Source of the DNA: Saccharopolyspora elongata
GTDB taxonomy: Bacteria > Actinomycetota > Actinomycetes > Mycobacteriales > Pseudonocardiaceae
NCBI RefSeq assembly: GCF_004348985.1
Contig: NZ_SMKW01000007.1
Span: 62,001 to 126,000 of the forward strand
Length of the DNA: 64,000 nucleotides
Direction of reading: 5' to 3'
Shown: piece after piece, positions 1-8,009 of the stretch
Layout: every line of letters starts with the position of its first letter
How positions within the stretch are numbered: the first letter of the stretch is position 1
The notes under the pieces: model-generated
What the model was told of the DNA's origin: nothing
Seen by the model: only the letters and a program-made list of their open reading frames with translations
Databases searched by the model: none
Position numbers and translations under genes: made by a program

Positions 1-34
1 TTCGGGGCCGGCACCACCAGGTGCCGGCCCCGAA
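1..34. terminator. Perfect hairpin at the window start, probable terminator
   Basis: A perfect 15-bp stem (1-15 with 20-34) closes on the 4-base loop ACCA. There is no T-run, as is usual for actinobacterial terminators. It lies between whatever gene precedes the window and the start of the metallopeptidase gene, so it most likely ends the upstream transcript. Confidence 0.75.
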
Positions 35-66
35 CGCGCGTCGGGGGACCCGGGCGGGCCGCCGAT

Positions 67-1356
67 GTGATCGGGAATACCATGCGCCCCGTGCATGCAC
101 CGGGGGTGTTTCGGGCGTGGCTGGCGGTAGTCGCCGCCGGCGCCGTGCTGGCCGGGGTTTCCACGATTCCGCTTCCGTTGCCGGACCTTCCGCGCACCGC
201 GTCGGTGCGCGCCGGGTTCGCCGTGCCGGCGACGCCGGACGCGGCGGTGCGGGACCTGCTGGAGCGGCGGGCCGCCGCGGTCCGGGCCGGTGACGAGGCG
301 GCGTTCGCGACCACAGTGGACCCCCAGTCGCCGCCGGACTTCCAGCGGCGCCAGCACGAGCTCTTCCGCAACCTCACGACGATCCCGGCGACCGAGTGGA
401 CCTACGAGCTCGACGGCGCGGCCGGTGACCGGCCGCCGGTGCCCGCGGCGGACGAGACCTGGGCCCCGCGGGTGGTGCTGCGCTACGCGCTGACCGATGT
501 GGACGGTGCGCCGACCCAGCGGACGCTCGGCTACGTGTTCGCCCGGCGCGGCGGTTCCTGGTACCTCGCGGACGATGCCGGCGCCTGGCGGGGCCCGTGG
601 GACTTCGGGCTCTGCCACGTGCGCCGCACCGCCACCGGCATGGTCATCGGCCACGACCCGGAACCGGTGGAGCGGGTTTCCCGGCTGCTGGACGAAGCCG
701 TGGCGGACGTGACGGAGGTCTGGGGGCCGGACTGGCCCCGGCGCGTGGGCGTGCTGGTCCCGGCGTCCCAGGAGGAGCTGCGTTCGCTGGTGGGCCCGGA
801 GTTCGCGGTGGACGGCATCGCGGCCGTCGCGGTGGCCGACCGGGTGGACACCGACGCTCGCCGGGCGGAGGGCCAGCGGGTGGTGCTCAACCCCAAGGCT
901 GCCGACCGGCTCTCCGACCAGGCCCTGCGCGTGGTGCTGCGGCACGAGATCACCCACGTCGCGGCCCGCGCGGACACGGCGGCCGACGCTCCGATGTGGA
1001 TGCTGGAGGGCTTCGCCGACTACGTCGGCTACCGCAACAGCGGGGTGGCGCCGAAGGACATCGCCCCGGACCTCATCCGCAAGCTCCGCGAGGCCGGGCC
1101 GCCGGCGAGGCTGCCCGACGACCGCGAGTTCCACCAGGCCGGGCGTCGCTTGGACCTGGCCTACCAGCAGTCCTGGTCGGTGGTGAGCCACCTCGCCGAC
1201 CGGCTCGGCGAGCGACGCCTGGTGGACCTCTACCGCCGCGTGGCGGCCACCGGCTCACCGGCCGAAGTGGACGATGCCCTGCGCGAGGCGACGGGCGTCA
1301 CCCGCGCCCGGCTGGTGGCCGACTGGCGAGCCGACCTCCGTCACACCTTCGGTTGA
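67..1356 (+). CDS. Membrane-anchored or secreted gluzincin-type metallopeptidase (peptidase MA-like)
   Basis: The protein has 429 residues from GTG 67; ATG 82 is an equally plausible start. An N-terminal hydrophobic segment (about residues 14-32) looks like a signal peptide or signal anchor, so the catalytic part should act outside the membrane. The zinc motif HEITH is at residues 293-297. A downstream Glu in MWMLEGFADYVG (E314), about 20 residues later, fits the third ligand of gluzincins. The region before it (about 45-130) resembles a small NTF2/SnoaL-like module, which is inference. The natural substrate cannot be read from the sequence. It stands alone, followed by a gene remnant and a strong bidirectional terminator. 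Confidence 0.8.
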   Translation: MIGNTMRPVHAPGVFRAWLAVVAAGAVLAGVSTIPLPLPDLPRTASVRAGFAVPATPDAAVRDLLERRAAAVRAGDEAAFATTVDPQSPPDFQRRQHELFRNLTTIPATEWTYELDGAAGDRPPVPAADETWAPRVVLRYALTDVDGAPTQRTLGYVFARRGGSWYLADDAGAWRGPWDFGLCHVRRTATGMVIGHDPEPVERVSRLLDEAVADVTEVWGPDWPRRVGVLVPASQEELRSLVGPEFAVDGIAAVAVADRVDTDARRAEGQRVVLNPKAADRLSDQALRVVLRHEITHVAARADTAADAPMWMLEGFADYVGYRNSGVAPKDIAPDLIRKLREAGPPARLPDDREFHQAGRRLDLAYQQSWSVVSHLADRLGERRLVDLYRRVAATGSPAEVDDALREATGVTRARLVADWRADLRHTFG

Positions 1357-1371
1357 TCTCCTGGGCTGTCG

Positions 1372-1473
1372 GACGACCTCTGGGAGGTCGACACGGCGGG
1401 GCTGAAGGACCTCGCGGTGGGCGCCACCGTCGTCGGCGGCGTTCCGGAGTACGACGACGGAGCACTCGCCTAG
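1372..1473 (+). pseudogene. C-terminal remnant of a YtcJ-like amidohydrolase
   Basis: The reading frame that starts right after the metallopeptidase stop encodes a tail of 33 residues, including LKDLAVGATVVGGVPEYDDG and ending at TAG 1471-1473. Its pattern (Glu-Leu-Lys-Asp-hydrophobic-x-Ala-Thr-Val-Val-Gly-Gly) is the last strand of Amidohydro_3 family enzymes, where it normally follows some 500 residues. Nothing upstream in this frame belongs to that family, and the metallopeptidase occupies the space. I read it as the surviving 3' end of a deleted amidohydrolase gene. The family assignment rests on a short segment. Confidence 0.5.
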
Positions 1474-1485
1474 CCGGGCCAGGAA

Positions 1486-1529
1486 CACTGAGGGCCGCCG
1501 ATTTCGCGGGAAATCGGCGGCCCTCAGTG
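1486..1529. terminator. Bidirectional terminator, perfect 20-bp stem
   Basis: Arms 1486-1505 and 1510-1529 pair perfectly around the loop GCGG. It separates the rightward metallopeptidase/remnant from the leftward acyl-CoA synthetase and can serve both. Its tip (GATTTCGCGGGAAATC) belongs to the same palindrome family as the array at 10273-10380. Confidence 0.85.
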
Positions 1530-1543
1530 CTGCAACGAGCCTG

Positions 1544-3352
1544 CTACGAGTAGATCGCCTCGATGGTGGCCGCGTGGTTCTCGGCGACCTTGTTCCGCTT
1601 GAGCTTCATGCTCGGCGTCAGCTCGCCGGTGGCCTCGGTGAAGTCCTCCGGCAGGATCCGGAACTGCTTGATCTGCTCCGCCCGGGACACCGCCTTGTTG
1701 GCCTCGTCGACGGCCTTCTGCACCTCGGCGCGCAGGTCCGGGTCGTCGACCAGCTCGGTCGCCGGGGTGTTCTCCGGCCGCGAGTTGTTCGCCAGCCAGG
1801 ACGGCAGGAACTCCGGGTCGAGGGTGATCAGCGCGCCGATGAACGGCTTCTGGTCGCCGACCACCATGCACTGGCTGATCAGCGGGTGCGCCCGCAGCGC
1901 GTCCTCCAGCATCGCCGGGGCGACGTTCTTGCCGCCCGCGGTGACGATGATCTCCTTCTTCCGGCCGGTGATCTTCAGGAAGCCCTCGTCGTCCAGCGAA
2001 CCGAGGTCGCCGGTGTGGAACCAGCCGTCCTCGAGGGACTCCTTGGTGGCGGTCGGGTTGTTCCAGTACTCCTTGAACACCACGTCGCCCTTGATCAGCA
2101 CCTCGCCGTCCTCGGCGATGCGCACCGACGTGCCCGCCACCGGCTTGCCGACGGTGCCGACCTTGAACGCGCTCTCCACGTTCACCGCGGCCGCGGCGGT
2201 CGTCTCGGTGAGCCCGTAGCCCTCCAGCACCGGCACGCCGACGCCGCGGAAGAAGTGCGCGAGTCGCTCGCCCAGCGGCGCGCCGCCGGATACCGCCGCG
2301 ATGCAGCGACCGCCGAGTGCCGCCCGGAGCTTGCCGTACACGAGCTTGTCGAACAGCGCGTGCTTGAGCTTCAGCCCCAGGCCCGGGCCGCCCTCCTCCT
2401 GGGCGCGGCTGAACGCGACCGCGGTGTCCTCGGCGACGTCGAAGATCCGGCCCTTGCCGCTGCCGTGCGCCTTCTGCTTGGCGGTGTTGTAGACCTTCTC
2501 GAACACCCGCGGCACCGCCAGCACGAACGTCGGCCGGAACGAGCCGAGGTCGGTGACGAGGTCCTTGATGTCGCTGGTGTGGCCGAGGGTGACCCTGCCG
2601 TACACGCACATCACGGTGATCGCGCGGGCCAGCACGTGCGCCATCGGCAGGAACATCAGCATCGAGTTGCCAGGCCGGGTCAGCTGCGGGAAGGCCTCGA
2701 TGTCCGCACGCACCTCGGCGAGCATGTTGCGGTGCGTGAGCACGCAGCCCTTGGGGCGGCCGGTGGTGCCCGACGTGTAGATCAGCGTCGCGACGTCCTC
2801 GGCGCGCACCGCGCGGCGGCGCAGGTGCACGTCGCGGTCCTCGACCTCCGCTCCGAGCGCGGTCAGCTCGTCGATCGCGCCGGCGGCTCCGCCGCTGGTC
2901 GGGCCGTCGATCTGCCAGACGTGGGAGACCTCGGAGAGTCGGCCCACGACCTTGTCCACTTCGGCACGGTGCGCCTCGCTCTCCACGATCACGGCCTTGG
3001 CCGCGGAGTCGGTGAGGATCCACTCGACCTGGTCGGCCGCGGACGTCTCGTAAATCGGCACCGTGACGCAGCCGGCCGTCCAGATCGCGAAGTCCAGCAG
3101 GCTCCACTCGTACCGGGTCCGCGACATCAGGCCGACCCGGTCACCCGGCCCCAGGCCTGCGGCGAGCAGGCCCTTGGACACGGTCAGCACCTGCGCGGCG
3201 AAGTCGGCGGCGGTGACGTCGACCCAGGTGCCGTCCACCCGGCGCCGGAAGCTCACCGTGCTCCCGAAGCGCTCCGCGTTGGCCCACACCATGTCGGTGA
3301 GGTTCTCGTCCTCGGCCACGGTCGTTGTGGCGGGTGCGCTGAACTCTCGCAC
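1544..3352 (-). CDS. fadD15: Long-chain fatty-acid--CoA ligase (FadD15-like)
   Basis: This 602-residue acyl-activating enzyme makes acyl-AMP and then acyl-CoA from a fatty acid, ATP and CoA. All ANL superfamily core motifs are present in order: the P-loop IYTSGTTGRPKG, GYGLTET, WFHTGDLG and the hinge GRKKEI with the catalytic-Lys region near the C-terminus. I chose GTG 3352 because GGAGG lies 7 bases upstream of it; the frame stays open to 3391 without a better ribosome site. The position beside the SRPBCC and ArsA genes equals Rv2187 (fadD15) in M. tuberculosis. It is a stand-alone leftward gene, divergent from the phosphoesterase gene. Confidence 0.93.
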   Translation of the reverse strand: MREFSAPATTTVAEDENLTDMVWANAERFGSTVSFRRRVDGTWVDVTAADFAAQVLTVSKGLLAAGLGPGDRVGLMSRTRYEWSLLDFAIWTAGCVTVPIYETSAADQVEWILTDSAAKAVIVESEAHRAEVDKVVGRLSEVSHVWQIDGPTSGGAAGAIDELTALGAEVEDRDVHLRRRAVRAEDVATLIYTSGTTGRPKGCVLTHRNMLAEVRADIEAFPQLTRPGNSMLMFLPMAHVLARAITVMCVYGRVTLGHTSDIKDLVTDLGSFRPTFVLAVPRVFEKVYNTAKQKAHGSGKGRIFDVAEDTAVAFSRAQEEGGPGLGLKLKHALFDKLVYGKLRAALGGRCIAAVSGGAPLGERLAHFFRGVGVPVLEGYGLTETTAAAAVNVESAFKVGTVGKPVAGTSVRIAEDGEVLIKGDVVFKEYWNNPTATKESLEDGWFHTGDLGSLDDEGFLKITGRKKEIIVTAGGKNVAPAMLEDALRAHPLISQCMVVGDQKPFIGALITLDPEFLPSWLANNSRPENTPATELVDDPDLRAEVQKAVDEANKAVSRAEQIKQFRILPEDFTEATGELTPSMKLKRNKVAENHAATIEAIYS

Positions 3353-3542
3353 GTCGAAACCTCCGAAAACACACCAGTCAGTGGGGCACAACCTAACGCT
3401 GATAGTTACTGAGCGGTAGTCCCCGTTGTGCGCCCGCTCCAGTCAACACAGCGTAGTTGCCCCGATGATCGGCATGGTGCCGCCGGTTGGCGGCTTGCGC
3501 CCCTCGAACGGTGCAGGTGGGCATCGGGTGCTCCCAAAGCGG

Positions 3543-3567
3543 CCCTCGAACGGATTAGGTTCGAGGG
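3543..3567. repeat. Inverted repeat in the fadD15/phosphoesterase divergent region
   Basis: CCCTCGAAC at 3543-3551 pairs with GTTCGAGGG at 3559-3567 across a 7-base gap. A further CCCTCGAACGG copy lies about 40 bases upstream, near 3502. It could be an operator for the rightward gene. It resembles a LexA box, but the spacer is 7 rather than 4 bases, so I do not call it one. Confidence 0.4.
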
Positions 3568-3596
3568 GAGGAGTTGTCGGCGGAGGGGAGTTGGAC

Positions 3597-4385
3597 TTGC
3601 GCGTCCACGTCGTTTCGGACGTCCACGGCAACGTCGAGGACCTCAAGCGGGCCGGGGACGGCGCCGACGCGCTGGTGGTGCTCGGTGACCTGATCGACTT
3701 CGTCGACTACCACGACCACGGCAAGGGCATCCTCGGGCGGGTGTTCGGCCCGGAGAAGGTGGCCCGGTTCGCCGAGCTGCGGCGCAGCCAGCGCGGCCCG
3801 GAGTTCGGCGCCTACGTGCGCTCGCTGTGGGCCGGGCTGACCGATCCGGCGGCGGTGGTCGAGGAAGCCGTGCGCGAGCAGTACGCCGAGCTGTTCGCGG
3901 CGCTGACGGCGCCCACCTACGCCACCCCGGGCAACGTCGACGCTCCGCACCTCTGGCCGGAGTTCGTCCGCGAAGGCATCCGGGTGCTCGACGGGGAGAG
4001 CGCCGAAATCGGCGGCCTGACCTTCGGTTTCGTCGGCGGCACCGTGCTGCCGGCGGGTGCGACGCTGCGCCGCCACGCCGCCTGGGTGCCGTACCTGCGG
4101 CCGGAGGACGAGTACGACGCGGCCGTCGCGGCGCTGCCCGAAGTGGACGTGCTGTGCACCCACCTCCCGCCCGCCGTGGCGGAGCTGACCTACGACGTGG
4201 TGGCGCGGCGGCCGGAGAGCGGCTCGGCCGCGCTGGTCCGGCGGATCGCCGCCGACCAGCCGCGGTGGTCGCTGTTCGGGCACGTGCACCAGCCGCTGGC
4301 GCGGCGCATGCGGATCGGGCGCACCGAGTGCGTCAACGTCGGGCATTTCCAGCGCACCGGGCGGCCCTACGTGCTCCGCTGGTGA
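3597..4385 (+). CDS. Calcineurin-like metallophosphoesterase
   Basis: The protein has 262 residues and the dinuclear-metal signature in order: DVHGN near residue 8, GDLIDF, a central GNVD, and the closing GHVHQP near the C-terminus. The fold is therefore that of the calcineurin-like phosphoesterases; the substrate is unknown. The frame is open from 3426, but the part before 3591 is low-complexity and not protein-like. TTG 3597 is preceded by GGAG 6 bases upstream and puts the first beta strand right at the N-terminus, as in the family; TTG 3591 is an alternative. It occupies the place of Rv2186c in the mycobacterial gene order but need not be its orthologue. Confidence 0.82.
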   Translation: MRVHVVSDVHGNVEDLKRAGDGADALVVLGDLIDFVDYHDHGKGILGRVFGPEKVARFAELRRSQRGPEFGAYVRSLWAGLTDPAAVVEEAVREQYAELFAALTAPTYATPGNVDAPHLWPEFVREGIRVLDGESAEIGGLTFGFVGGTVLPAGATLRRHAAWVPYLRPEDEYDAAVAALPEVDVLCTHLPPAVAELTYDVVARRPESGSAALVRRIAADQPRWSLFGHVHQPLARRMRIGRTECVNVGHFQRTGRPYVLRW

Positions 4386-4436
4386 AGGTGAGCAAAAACC
4401 CTGCTCCTCCACGCCGCCACCGCTGCCCGCACCCGG

Positions 4437-4442
4437 TAACCT
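4437..4442 (+). promoter_or_regulatory. Probable -10 box of a leaderless promoter
   Basis: TAACCT ends 7 bases before the ATG at 4450, the spacing expected if transcription starts at the start codon. No ribosome-binding site is visible. Confidence 0.5.
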
Positions 4443-4449
4443 GCGGCGC

Positions 4450-4893
4450 ATGGTCGATCAGTCCACCCAGTCCATCGTGATCGAGGCGCCGGCCGCGCAG
4501 ATCATGGCAGCCATCGCGGATTTCGGCGCCTACCCGGAGTGGGCGGAAGCGGTGAAGGAGACCGAGGTGCTCTCGCAGACCTCGGGCGGTGACGCGGAGC
4601 GGGTGCGCTTCGTGCTGGACGCCGGAGTGGTCAAGGACACCTACGTCAACGTCTACGACTGGGCGGGCGACGGGCTGTCGGTGAGCTGGAACCTCGTCGA
4701 GGGCCAGGTGCAGAAGGCGCAGCGCGGCAGCTACCGGCTCAACCCGCTGTCCGGCGACCGCACCGAGGTGACCTACAGCCTGGCGGTGGACCTGGCGATC
4801 CCGATGATCGGCCTGTTCAAGCGCAAGGCCGAGAAGATGATCATGGATACGGCGCTGAAGGAGCTCAAGCGCCGCGTCGAAGGCGCGAAGTAA
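4450..4893 (+). CDS. SRPBCC (START-like) lipid-binding family protein
   Basis: The protein has 147 residues spanning one SRPBCC/polyketide-cyclase-type domain: an N-terminal strand (SIVIEAPAAQI), two short helices with DFGAYPEWAEAV, a run of beta strands, and a long C-terminal helix rich in Lys/Arg. Such folds make a hydrophobic pocket; no catalytic residues can be pointed to. It corresponds to Rv2185c by position and size. It lies 11 bases ahead of the ArsA-type ATPase gene, so the two and the next genes probably form one transcript starting at a leaderless promoter. Confidence 0.85.
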   Translation: MVDQSTQSIVIEAPAAQIMAAIADFGAYPEWAEAVKETEVLSQTSGGDAERVRFVLDAGVVKDTYVNVYDWAGDGLSVSWNLVEGQVQKAQRGSYRLNPLSGDRTEVTYSLAVDLAIPMIGLFKRKAEKMIMDTALKELKRRVEGAK

Positions 4894-4904
4894 GCAAGCA
4901 TCCG

Positions 4905-6122
4905 TTGCGAATCCTGCTGTTCACCGGAAAAGGCGGGGTGGGCAAGACCACCCTCGCCGCTGCCACCGCCGCCCGCGTCGCCGGGCACGGCGGCAAGGTG
5001 CTCGTCGTCTCCACCGACCCGGCGCACTCGCTGGGCGACGCGCTCGACGTCGAACTCGCCGCGTTGCCGCGCGAGGTGCGGCTGGACGGTTCGCGCGCGG
5101 TGCTGCACGCCGCCGAGGTGCAGACCCGCGGGCTGGTCGACGGCGCTTGGCGCGAGCTGCGCGAACACCTGCGGACGATGCTGCAGGGAGCCGGTGTCGA
5201 CGAGGTCGACGCGGAAGAGCTCACGGTGCTGCCCGGTGTGGAGGACCTGCTCGCGCTGTCCGAGGTGCACCGACTGGCGGTGAGCGGGCCGTGGGACACC
5301 GTGATCGTCGACTGCGGGCCGACCGCCGAAACGCTGCGCCTGCTCGCGCTGCCCGAATCGCTCGCCGGCTACCTGGAGCGGCTGTTCCCGGCGCACCGCC
5401 GGGCCGTGCGCGGCTTGCTCGCCGGCATCGCCGGTAGCGAGCAGGTGGAGCGCTGGGACTCCGTCGCCGACGGGCTGGGTCGGCTCGCGGAGCGGCTCGC
5501 GGCCCTCAAGGACATGCTCGGCGACGCCGGGACCAGCGTCCGGCTGGTGCTCACCCCGGAGACGGTGGTGGCCGCCGAAACCCGCCGGACGCTCACCGCC
5601 CTGGCGCTCCAGCAGATCCGGGTGGACGGCCTGGTGGCCAACCGCGTGGTGCCGCACCCCGGATCGGCACGCGGCGCCGCGGCGGGCTGGTTGCGCACCC
5701 GCCGCCACGAGCAGGAGAAGGTGCTCGACACGTTGCGGACGGCGACGGATCTGCCGCTGCGCGTGGTCGAGCACCGCGCCGCCGAACCGGTCGGCGCGGA
5801 CGAGCTGCTGGCGCTCGGCGACGAGCTCTACGCCGACGCCGATCCGCTGGAGAACCCGTCGAACCAGCCGTCCATGCAGGTCACCGGCGGTGGGCGCACG
5901 CTGGACGCGGAGTACTCCCTAAGGATCGCACTGCCGCTGCACCCGGCGGCGGAGCTGGACTTGGCGCGAATCGGTGACGAGCTGGCGATCACGGTCGACG
6001 GCCGCCGCAGGCTGATCGCCCTGCCCGCGGTGCTCCAGCGGTGCGCCGTGGAATCGGCTGTCGCCGGCGACGACGGGCTGACGGTGCGGTTCCGGCCCGA
6101 CCCAGAGTTGTGGATGCGGTGA
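4905..6122 (+). CDS. ArsA/GET3-type anion-transporting ATPase (Rv2184c-like)
   Basis: The protein has 405 residues. The deviant Walker A GKGGVGKTT is at residues 8-16, STDPAHSLGDAL follows (ArsA signature), and DCGPTAETLRLLALP matches the switch region. Family members couple ATP hydrolysis to delivery of an anion pump or tail-anchored cargo; in actinobacteria the role is not settled. Translation starts at TTG 4905, which places the P-loop at the usual position near the N-terminus. There is no clear Shine-Dalgarno, so reinitiation after the SRPBCC gene is likely. Its stop overlaps the next start as GTGA. Confidence 0.88.
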   Translation: MRILLFTGKGGVGKTTLAAATAARVAGHGGKVLVVSTDPAHSLGDALDVELAALPREVRLDGSRAVLHAAEVQTRGLVDGAWRELREHLRTMLQGAGVDEVDAEELTVLPGVEDLLALSEVHRLAVSGPWDTVIVDCGPTAETLRLLALPESLAGYLERLFPAHRRAVRGLLAGIAGSEQVERWDSVADGLGRLAERLAALKDMLGDAGTSVRLVLTPETVVAAETRRTLTALALQQIRVDGLVANRVVPHPGSARGAAAGWLRTRRHEQEKVLDTLRTATDLPLRVVEHRAAEPVGADELLALGDELYADADPLENPSNQPSMQVTGGGRTLDAEYSLRIALPLHPAAELDLARIGDELAITVDGRRRLIALPAVLQRCAVESAVAGDDGLTVRFRPDPELWMR

Positions 6123-6505
6123 GACCGGTGGACGAGATGCGCGACGAATCCGGGTACGACCAGCTCCTCGACGAGCTCCGGCAGCTGCTCGACGTGATCG
6201 CGGGCAAGGCGGAGGACTACCTGAGCAGCTGCGACGAGGGTGCCGAGCCCGGCAGCGGAACGGGCTGCGGCTGGTGCCCGCTGTGCGCGGCGGTGGCGCT
6301 GCTGCGCGGTCGCCGCCCGGAGCTCGACGACCAGCTCCTCGGGATCGTCCAGTCGCTGCGGCAGATGCTGTCCGATCAGCGCCCGGCCGAAGCGCCCGAG
6401 GAGTCCGAAGAGGACGTTCCGGCGCCGTCGAAGGTGCAGCGGATCGCGGTGCGGCGGGTCGCCGGCCCGGTGCTGGCGGACGGCGAGGCCGCGTCGAGGT
6501 GCTGA
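6119..6505 (+). CDS. Small conserved Cys-rich protein (Rv2183c-like)
   Basis: The protein has 128 residues from GTG 6119, which overlaps the ArsA stop by 4 bases (GTGA) and so is probably translationally coupled. The N-terminal half is a helix (DQLLDELRQLLDVIAGKAED). Then comes SCDEGAEPGSGTGCGWCPLC, whose Cys-x2-Cys and extra Cys could hold a metal ion. A second amphipathic helix and an acidic, disordered tail follow. It matches Rv2183c by position. The function is unknown; conservation beside the ArsA ATPase hints at a partner role, which is inference. Confidence 0.75.
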   Translation: MRPVDEMRDESGYDQLLDELRQLLDVIAGKAEDYLSSCDEGAEPGSGTGCGWCPLCAAVALLRGRRPELDDQLLGIVQSLRQMLSDQRPAEAPEESEEDVPAPSKVQRIAVRRVAGPVLADGEAASRC

Positions 6506-7434
6506 CCATCGGAGTGGACGTCGGCGGGACCAGCGTGCGGGCCGGCGTGGTGGATCAGCACGGCGAGATCCTGGAAACCCACCGCGTGCCGACGCCGGCC
6601 ACCGGGCCAGAGCTGAACGCGGCGATCGCGGACACGGTTCGCGCGCTCGCCGACCGGTACCCGGTCGCCGGGGTCGGCCTGGCCGTCGCCGGCTTCGTCA
6701 GCGAGGACCGCAGGGTGGTGCGCTTCGCACCGCACCTGGCCTGGCGGCACGTCGCGGTCGCCGACGAGCTCGCCGAACGGCTTGGGCTGCCGGTCGTCCT
6801 GGAGCACGACGCGAACGCCGCGGCCGTCGCGGAGCAGCGCTTCGGCGCGGCCGTCGGTGCGCGGGTGGCCGCGCTGGTGGCCATCGGCACCGGCATCGGC
6901 GGCGCGCTGGTGATCGGCGGCGAGGTGTTCCGCGGGGCCTACGGCGTCGCCCCGGAACTGGGGCACCTGCGGGTCGTCCCGGACGGCAGGCCGTGCTCCT
7001 GCGGCAAACGAGGCTGCTGGGAGCGGTACTGCAGCGGCACCGCACTGGCGGCCACCGCGGTGGAGCTCCGCCGGGAGGCGGGGGAGCCGGTGCTGGTCGA
7101 GCCGACCGGCGTCGACGTCGCGCACGCGGCGGAAGCGGGCGACCCGTTAGCCCTCCGCGCGGTCGCGGACCTGGCCCGCTGGCTCGGCGAAGGCCTGGCG
7201 CTCGTCGCGGACGTCTACGACCCGGAGTTCGTGGTGATCGCGGGCGGGGTCTCGGACTCGGCCCACCTGTTCCTCGACGCCGCCCGAGAGCACTACGCCC
7301 AGGCGGTCACGGGAGCCGGCCACCGCCCGCTGGCGCGGATCGCGGTGGCCCACTACGGGGATTCGGCGGCCATGATCGGCTCGGCTGCCCTGGCCCGAGA
7401 ACACGTCCTCACCGAAGCCCCGCACCTCACCTGA
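6499..7434 (+). CDS. ROK-family sugar kinase, probable glucokinase
   Basis: The protein has 311 residues from GTG 6499, overlapping the previous gene by 7 bases. The phosphate-binding DVGGT is at residues 7-11. The sugar-binding AGFVSEDRRVVRFAPHLAW and the EHDANAAAV motif follow. The zinc site typical of ROK kinases is C-x-C-G-x2-G-C-W-E (CSCGKRGCWE). The usual reaction is ATP-dependent phosphorylation of glucose, but ROK members also use other hexoses. It has no counterpart at this place in M. tuberculosis. It is the last gene of the rightward SRPBCC-ArsA operon, with a terminator starting one base after its stop. Confidence 0.88.
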   Translation: MLTIGVDVGGTSVRAGVVDQHGEILETHRVPTPATGPELNAAIADTVRALADRYPVAGVGLAVAGFVSEDRRVVRFAPHLAWRHVAVADELAERLGLPVVLEHDANAAAVAEQRFGAAVGARVAALVAIGTGIGGALVIGGEVFRGAYGVAPELGHLRVVPDGRPCSCGKRGCWERYCSGTALAATAVELRREAGEPVLVEPTGVDVAHAAEAGDPLALRAVADLARWLGEGLALVADVYDPEFVVIAGGVSDSAHLFLDAAREHYAQAVTGAGHRPLARIAVAHYGDSAAMIGSAALAREHVLTEAPHLT

Positions 7435-7480
7435 CGCAATTTCAATGGAAATCGAAGGTCCGATTTCCATTGAAATTGCG
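7435..7480. terminator. AT-rich perfect 20-bp hairpin, bidirectional terminator
   Basis: Arms 7435-7454 and 7461-7480 match perfectly around the loop AAGGTC. The stem is about 65% A+T, far below the surroundings. It starts immediately after the TGA of the ROK gene and faces the 3' end of the leftward operon ending at 7530. Confidence 0.85.
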
Positions 7481-7529
7481 GAAGTTGTCCACAGGATCCG
7501 GTGTGTCGGGCCCCGACACGCCGGACGCC

Positions 7530-8009
7530 TCAGACCTGGGCGCCGTCGTCGTTGCCGGTGTTCGGCGGCGGGCCCTGCCGCAGCCTCAGCAGGAGCCAGC
7601 CGATGCCCGCGCTGATCAGCACCAGGCCCAGCGGCATCGAGAGCGAACTCGACATCCCGGCGAGGCCGGGCACCAGCAGCACCAGCACCCCGACCGCGAT
7701 CACCGCGATCCCGAGCAGCGTCGTCGGTCGCGGCGTGGGCAGCGGCGGCGGCTCCGGCGGGACGAAGTGCTCTTCCTCCTCCTCGGGCCCCGGCGCCCAG
7801 TCCCGCGGCCCCGCGTCGCGCGCGGCCTTCGGCTCGACCTCGGCGACGTCGGCGACCGCGCTCGCGGTGCCCGCGGTCTCGGTGGTCTCCCCGGGGGCGT
7901 CCTCGGGCCACCGCGCGAACGTCGAGTCCCGCTCCAGATCGGCGACGATCTCGGCGAATGCGGCGTCGATGTCCTCCGGCCCGTCGGGGTTGTCGCGGCG
8001 CGTGTTCAT
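7530..8009 (-). CDS. Small membrane protein with acidic N-terminal region
   Basis: The protein has 159 residues. The first 85 residues are acidic and Pro/Glu-rich, including a Glu run, and are probably disordered in the cytoplasm. Two hydrophobic helices follow (about 95-117 and 120-140), then a short polar tail. Its ATG 8009 overlaps the hydrolase stop as ATGA, so it is the second gene of a two-gene leftward operon. I do not recognise a defined family beyond a DUF308-like look of the helix pair. Confidence 0.75.
   Translation of the reverse strand: MNTRRDNPDGPEDIDAAFAEIVADLERDSTFARWPEDAPGETTETAGTASAVADVAEVEPKAARDAGPRDWAPGPEEEEEHFVPPEPPPLPTPRPTTLLGIAVIAVGVLVLLVPGLAGMSSSLSMPLGLVLISAGIGWLLLRLRQGPPPNTGNDDGAQV

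Noticed and set aside
1574-3412. 612-codon open frame on the plus strand opposite fadD15
   Set aside because: High-GC shadow: the composition is Arg/Val/Leu/Gln-biased without motifs, while the minus strand carries all acyl-CoA ligase motifs.
3543-3567. Possible LexA box upstream of the phosphoesterase gene
   Set aside because: The half-sites TCGAAC/GTTCGA are separated by 7 instead of 4 bases, so LexA binding is not expected.
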